DNA of 8,440 nt. It comes from Desulfocapsaceae bacterium. GTDB taxonomy: Bacteria > Desulfobacterota > Desulfobulbia > Desulfobulbales > Desulfocapsaceae. The notes beneath the pieces are model-generated. The model was not told where the DNA came from. It ran no database searches and worked only from the letters and a program-made list of their open reading frames with translations. Of this stretch, positions 7,493 to 8,440 are shown in pieces. The first letter of the stretch is position 1, and every line of letters begins with the position of its first letter. The translations under genes were made by a program, and so were the position numbers. The stretch spans positions 1 to 8,440 of the forward strand of contig JAOZLO010000006.1 of NCBI GenBank assembly GCA_029934775.1, given 5' to 3'.

Positions 7493-7544
7493 GTTATTTT
7501 TTAAATGTATCGGAAAAATAAAGTTTTTCCATAAGCAAAAGACA
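7493..7544 (+). repeat. Intergenic repeat box A, right copy, in the dut leader
   Basis: This is the second copy of box A (compare 6130-6178), in the same orientation. Its hairpin GGAAAAAT (7512-7519) with GTTTTTCC (7523-7530) has eight pairs like the left copy. The outer pairs are G-C instead of G-U and the inner one is U-G instead of C-G, so the stem is kept while the sequence changes. The box begins immediately upstream of the GGTGG ribosome site of dut, so it would be transcribed as the last part of the dut 5' leader, in antisense form. Confidence 0.7.
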
Positions 7545-7564
7545 CAATCTCTCACCACAGAGAG

Positions 7565-7602
7565 CACAGAGGACACAGAGAAAAATCTCTGTGTCCTCTG
7601 TG
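7565..7602. repeat. Perfect long palindrome, 17-bp arms, CACAGAG family
   Basis: The left arm CACAGAGGACACAGAGA (7565-7581) and the right arm (7586-7602) are exact reverse complements around an AAAA loop. The heptamer CACAGAG occurs three times at 9-bp spacing (7556, 7565, 7574), and its complement occurs twice (7587, 7596), so several pairing registers are possible. Palindromes built of CACAGAG units are common as dispersed intergenic repeats in environmental bacteria, from memory. It sits about 80 bp upstream of the dut start. A T-run on the plus side (7610-7616) is not on the side needed to terminate pnp. Confidence 0.85.
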
Positions 7603-7642
7603 GTTAAAGTTTTTTTCGGAGTCTAGGCTTACCTGCTTTTTA

Positions 7643-7663
7643 TTACTCCTGATTCAGGGGTAA
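7643..7663. repeat. Small hairpin in the pnp-dut gap
   Basis: TTACTCCTG (7643-7651) and CAGGGGTAA (7655-7663) form a nine-pair stem with one T-G position around an ATT loop. An alternative pairing of CTTACC (7628-7633) with GGTAAG (7659-7664) competes with it. Its role is unknown; it may be a remnant of the DNA lying between boxes A and B. Confidence 0.5.
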
Positions 7664-7682
7664 GGTACTGACAGCCTTCAAC

Positions 7683-7732
7683 CTAAAAAGTTTCAGCCTG
7701 CCCGAAGACCATTATGTTCAACCTGGCTGGAA
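7683..7732 (-). repeat. Intergenic repeat box B, right copy, downstream of pnp
   Basis: The core 7683-7719 matches 6218-6254 at 36 of 37 positions; only 7691 differs (T for C). On the minus strand CAGCC and GGCTG arms pair, with the same internal UUCG mini-hairpin and a T5 run after the stem. The outer stem is less perfect than in the left copy. It directly follows the strong pnp terminator in the direction of transcription, so it could act as a back-up terminator. Confidence 0.65.
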
Positions 7733-7733
7733 C

Positions 7734-7768
7734 AAAAAAGCCGACTCTTTTTTAGGAGAATCGGCTTT
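7734..7768 (-). terminator. Rho-independent terminator of pnp
   Basis: On the minus strand AAAGCCGA (7768-7761) pairs with TCGGCTTT (7744-7737). An inner CTC/GAG extension closes an AT-rich loop, and the stem runs straight into a T-tract of six. It lies 31 bp after the pnp stop codon. This is the clearest terminator in the window and separates pnp from dut. Confidence 0.88.
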
Positions 7769-7798
7769 AACAGTCATACACATACTACTCAAACATTT

Positions 7799-8440
7799 TT
7801 ATTTCTCAAGCAGTGCCTTACGGCTCAGACGGATGCGGCCCCGGTTGTCTACATCAAGTACCTTTACCTCAATAACATCGCCCTCGCTCACTATATCTGT
7901 AACCTTACCTACTCTTTCATGGGCCAGTTCAGAAATATGGACAAGACCATCTGTACCGGGAAGAATTTCAACGAAAGCCCCGAAGTCTTTTATTGTCTTT
8001 ACAGTCCCCTTGTATGTTGCCCCGACCTCCGCCTCGGCGGTTATCTCTTTGACCCTGTCAACAAGAGCCTCAGCAAGGTTGCCATTGAGGGCAAATATTT
8101 TTATCAGACCAGAATCATCTACCTCAATTTTGGCGTCATATTCAGCAGACAGTTCTTTGATAATCTTTCCACCGGGTCCTATAATATCCCGTATCTTGTC
8201 CTGACTGATTTTATGAACAATATACTTAGGAGCATGATCAACCACTCCGTCACGAGCCTCTGCAATCCCTTTTTCCATTTCGGCGAGGATATGCAATCGT
8301 CCCTCTTTTGCCTGGGAGAGTGCATTACCCATGATCTCACGATCAACACCATCTATTTTAATATCCATTTGCAGGGATGTAATTCCATCACAGGTGCCAA
8401 CCACTTTAAAATCCATATCACCTAAATGATCTTCGTCACG
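7799..8440 (-). CDS. pnp: Polyribonucleotide nucleotidyltransferase (PNPase), C-terminal 213 residues
   Basis: PNPase degrades RNA from the 3' end by phosphorolysis and is a core part of bacterial RNA turnover. Only the 3' part of the gene is in the window; the frame is open to the right edge. Visible residues begin RDEDHLGDMDFKV followed by GITSLQMDIKIDG, the highly conserved end of the second RNase PH-like core domain, whose aspartates belong to the catalytic region. A KH domain follows at about 70-130 (visible numbering) with the loop IIGPGGKII. An S1 domain spans about 138-209 (KGTVKTIKDFGAFVEI, DGLVHISEL, RGRIRLSRKAL). The protein stops four residues after the S1 fold (LLEK), without the longer tail seen in some proteobacteria. 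The stop at 7799 is followed by a strong intrinsic terminator. No sign of a frameshift is seen. Confidence 0.97.
   Translation of the reverse strand, partial: RDEDHLGDMDFKVVGTCDGITSLQMDIKIDGVDREIMGNALSQAKEGRLHILAEMEKGIAEARDGVVDHAPKYIVHKISQDKIRDIIGPGGKIIKELSAEYDAKIEVDDSGLIKIFALNGNLAEALVDRVKEITAEAEVGATYKGTVKTIKDFGAFVEILPGTDGLVHISELAHERVGKVTDIVSEGDVIEVKVLDVDNRGRIRLSRKALLEK

Larger units (their letters stand above)
7484..7798. other. Repeat-rich intergenic region between pnp and dut
   Basis: This 315-bp gap holds no gene. From dut outwards it contains box A (7493-7544), a perfect palindrome (7565-7602), a smaller hairpin (7643-7663), box B (7683-7732) and the pnp terminator (7734-7768). The dut promoter must lie here, but I could not find a convincing -35/-10 pair among the AT-rich repeats. 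No riboswitch-like conserved core was recognised. Confidence 0.7.

Noticed and set aside
7028..7576. Longer 182-residue dUTPase starting at 7576
   Set aside because: The extra N-terminal 31 residues are encoded by repeat box A and are not dUTPase-like. ATG at 7483 gives the usual family length and places the catalytic Asp at 90.
7556..7603. Short CACAGAG repeats as a CRISPR array
   Set aside because: The units are 7 bp at 9-bp spacing without spacers and form a palindrome. No cas gene is present.
6130..7732. dut-walJ pair as a composite transposon or genomic island
   Set aside because: The flanking boxes are direct, short and lack terminal inverted repeats or a transposase. Both genes are ordinary housekeeping types in a plausible chromosomal order after pnp.
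7833..8425. Plus-strand frames opposite pnp
   Set aside because: They are shadows of the highly conserved PNPase KH and S1 coding sequence on the other strand.

Overview
The window looks like ordinary chromosome from a Gram-negative, sulfate-reducer-like bacterium, most plausibly of the Desulfobulbales (Desulfobacterota). That placement is an inference from protein flavour, from gene content (PNPase followed by dUTPase, TraB-type membrane protein, outer-membrane MltD lipoprotein) and from palindromic intergenic repeats. No 16S or other taxonomic marker is present. All genes are chromosomal housekeeping types. There is no transposase, integrase, phage gene, CRISPR array, tRNA or rRNA.

Left part (1-4385), cell wall. 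A class A penicillin-binding protein runs leftwards out of the window (1-2379, minus; C-terminus missing). It is divergent from an MltD-like lytic transglycosylase lipoprotein with three LysM domains (2676-4385, plus). A 296-bp gap separates them and must hold both start regions. One enzyme builds peptidoglycan and the other cuts it. The PBP has an unusually long, partly coiled-coil insertion inside its transpeptidase domain.

Middle part (4549-6110, plus). A TraB/PrgY-family protein with a C-terminal membrane domain is followed after 29 bp by the small ribosome-associated RNA-binding protein YhbY. No clear terminator was seen between mltD, traB and yhbY, so they may be co-transcribed.

Right part (6247-8440, all minus). 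The genes in order of transcription are pnp (3' end only), a strong intrinsic terminator, dut, and a YycJ/WalJ-like metallo-beta-lactamase-fold hydrolase. The hydrolase starts 4 bp after the dut stop and faces yhbY tail to tail.

The most interesting non-genic signal is a two-part intergenic repeat. Box A (about 50 nt) and box B (37 nt core, 36 identical) occur in the same order and orientation on both sides of the dut-walJ pair, at 6130-6267 and 7493-7732, with unrelated palindromic DNA between A and B. Box B folds as a terminator-like hairpin on the minus strand, and its left copy supplies the last residues and the stop codon of the walJ-like gene. A separate perfect 17-bp-arm palindrome lies in the dut leader. 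I see no clearly new multi-gene system. The points worth a second look are the repeat architecture, the PBP insertion and the uncharacterised TraB-type protein.
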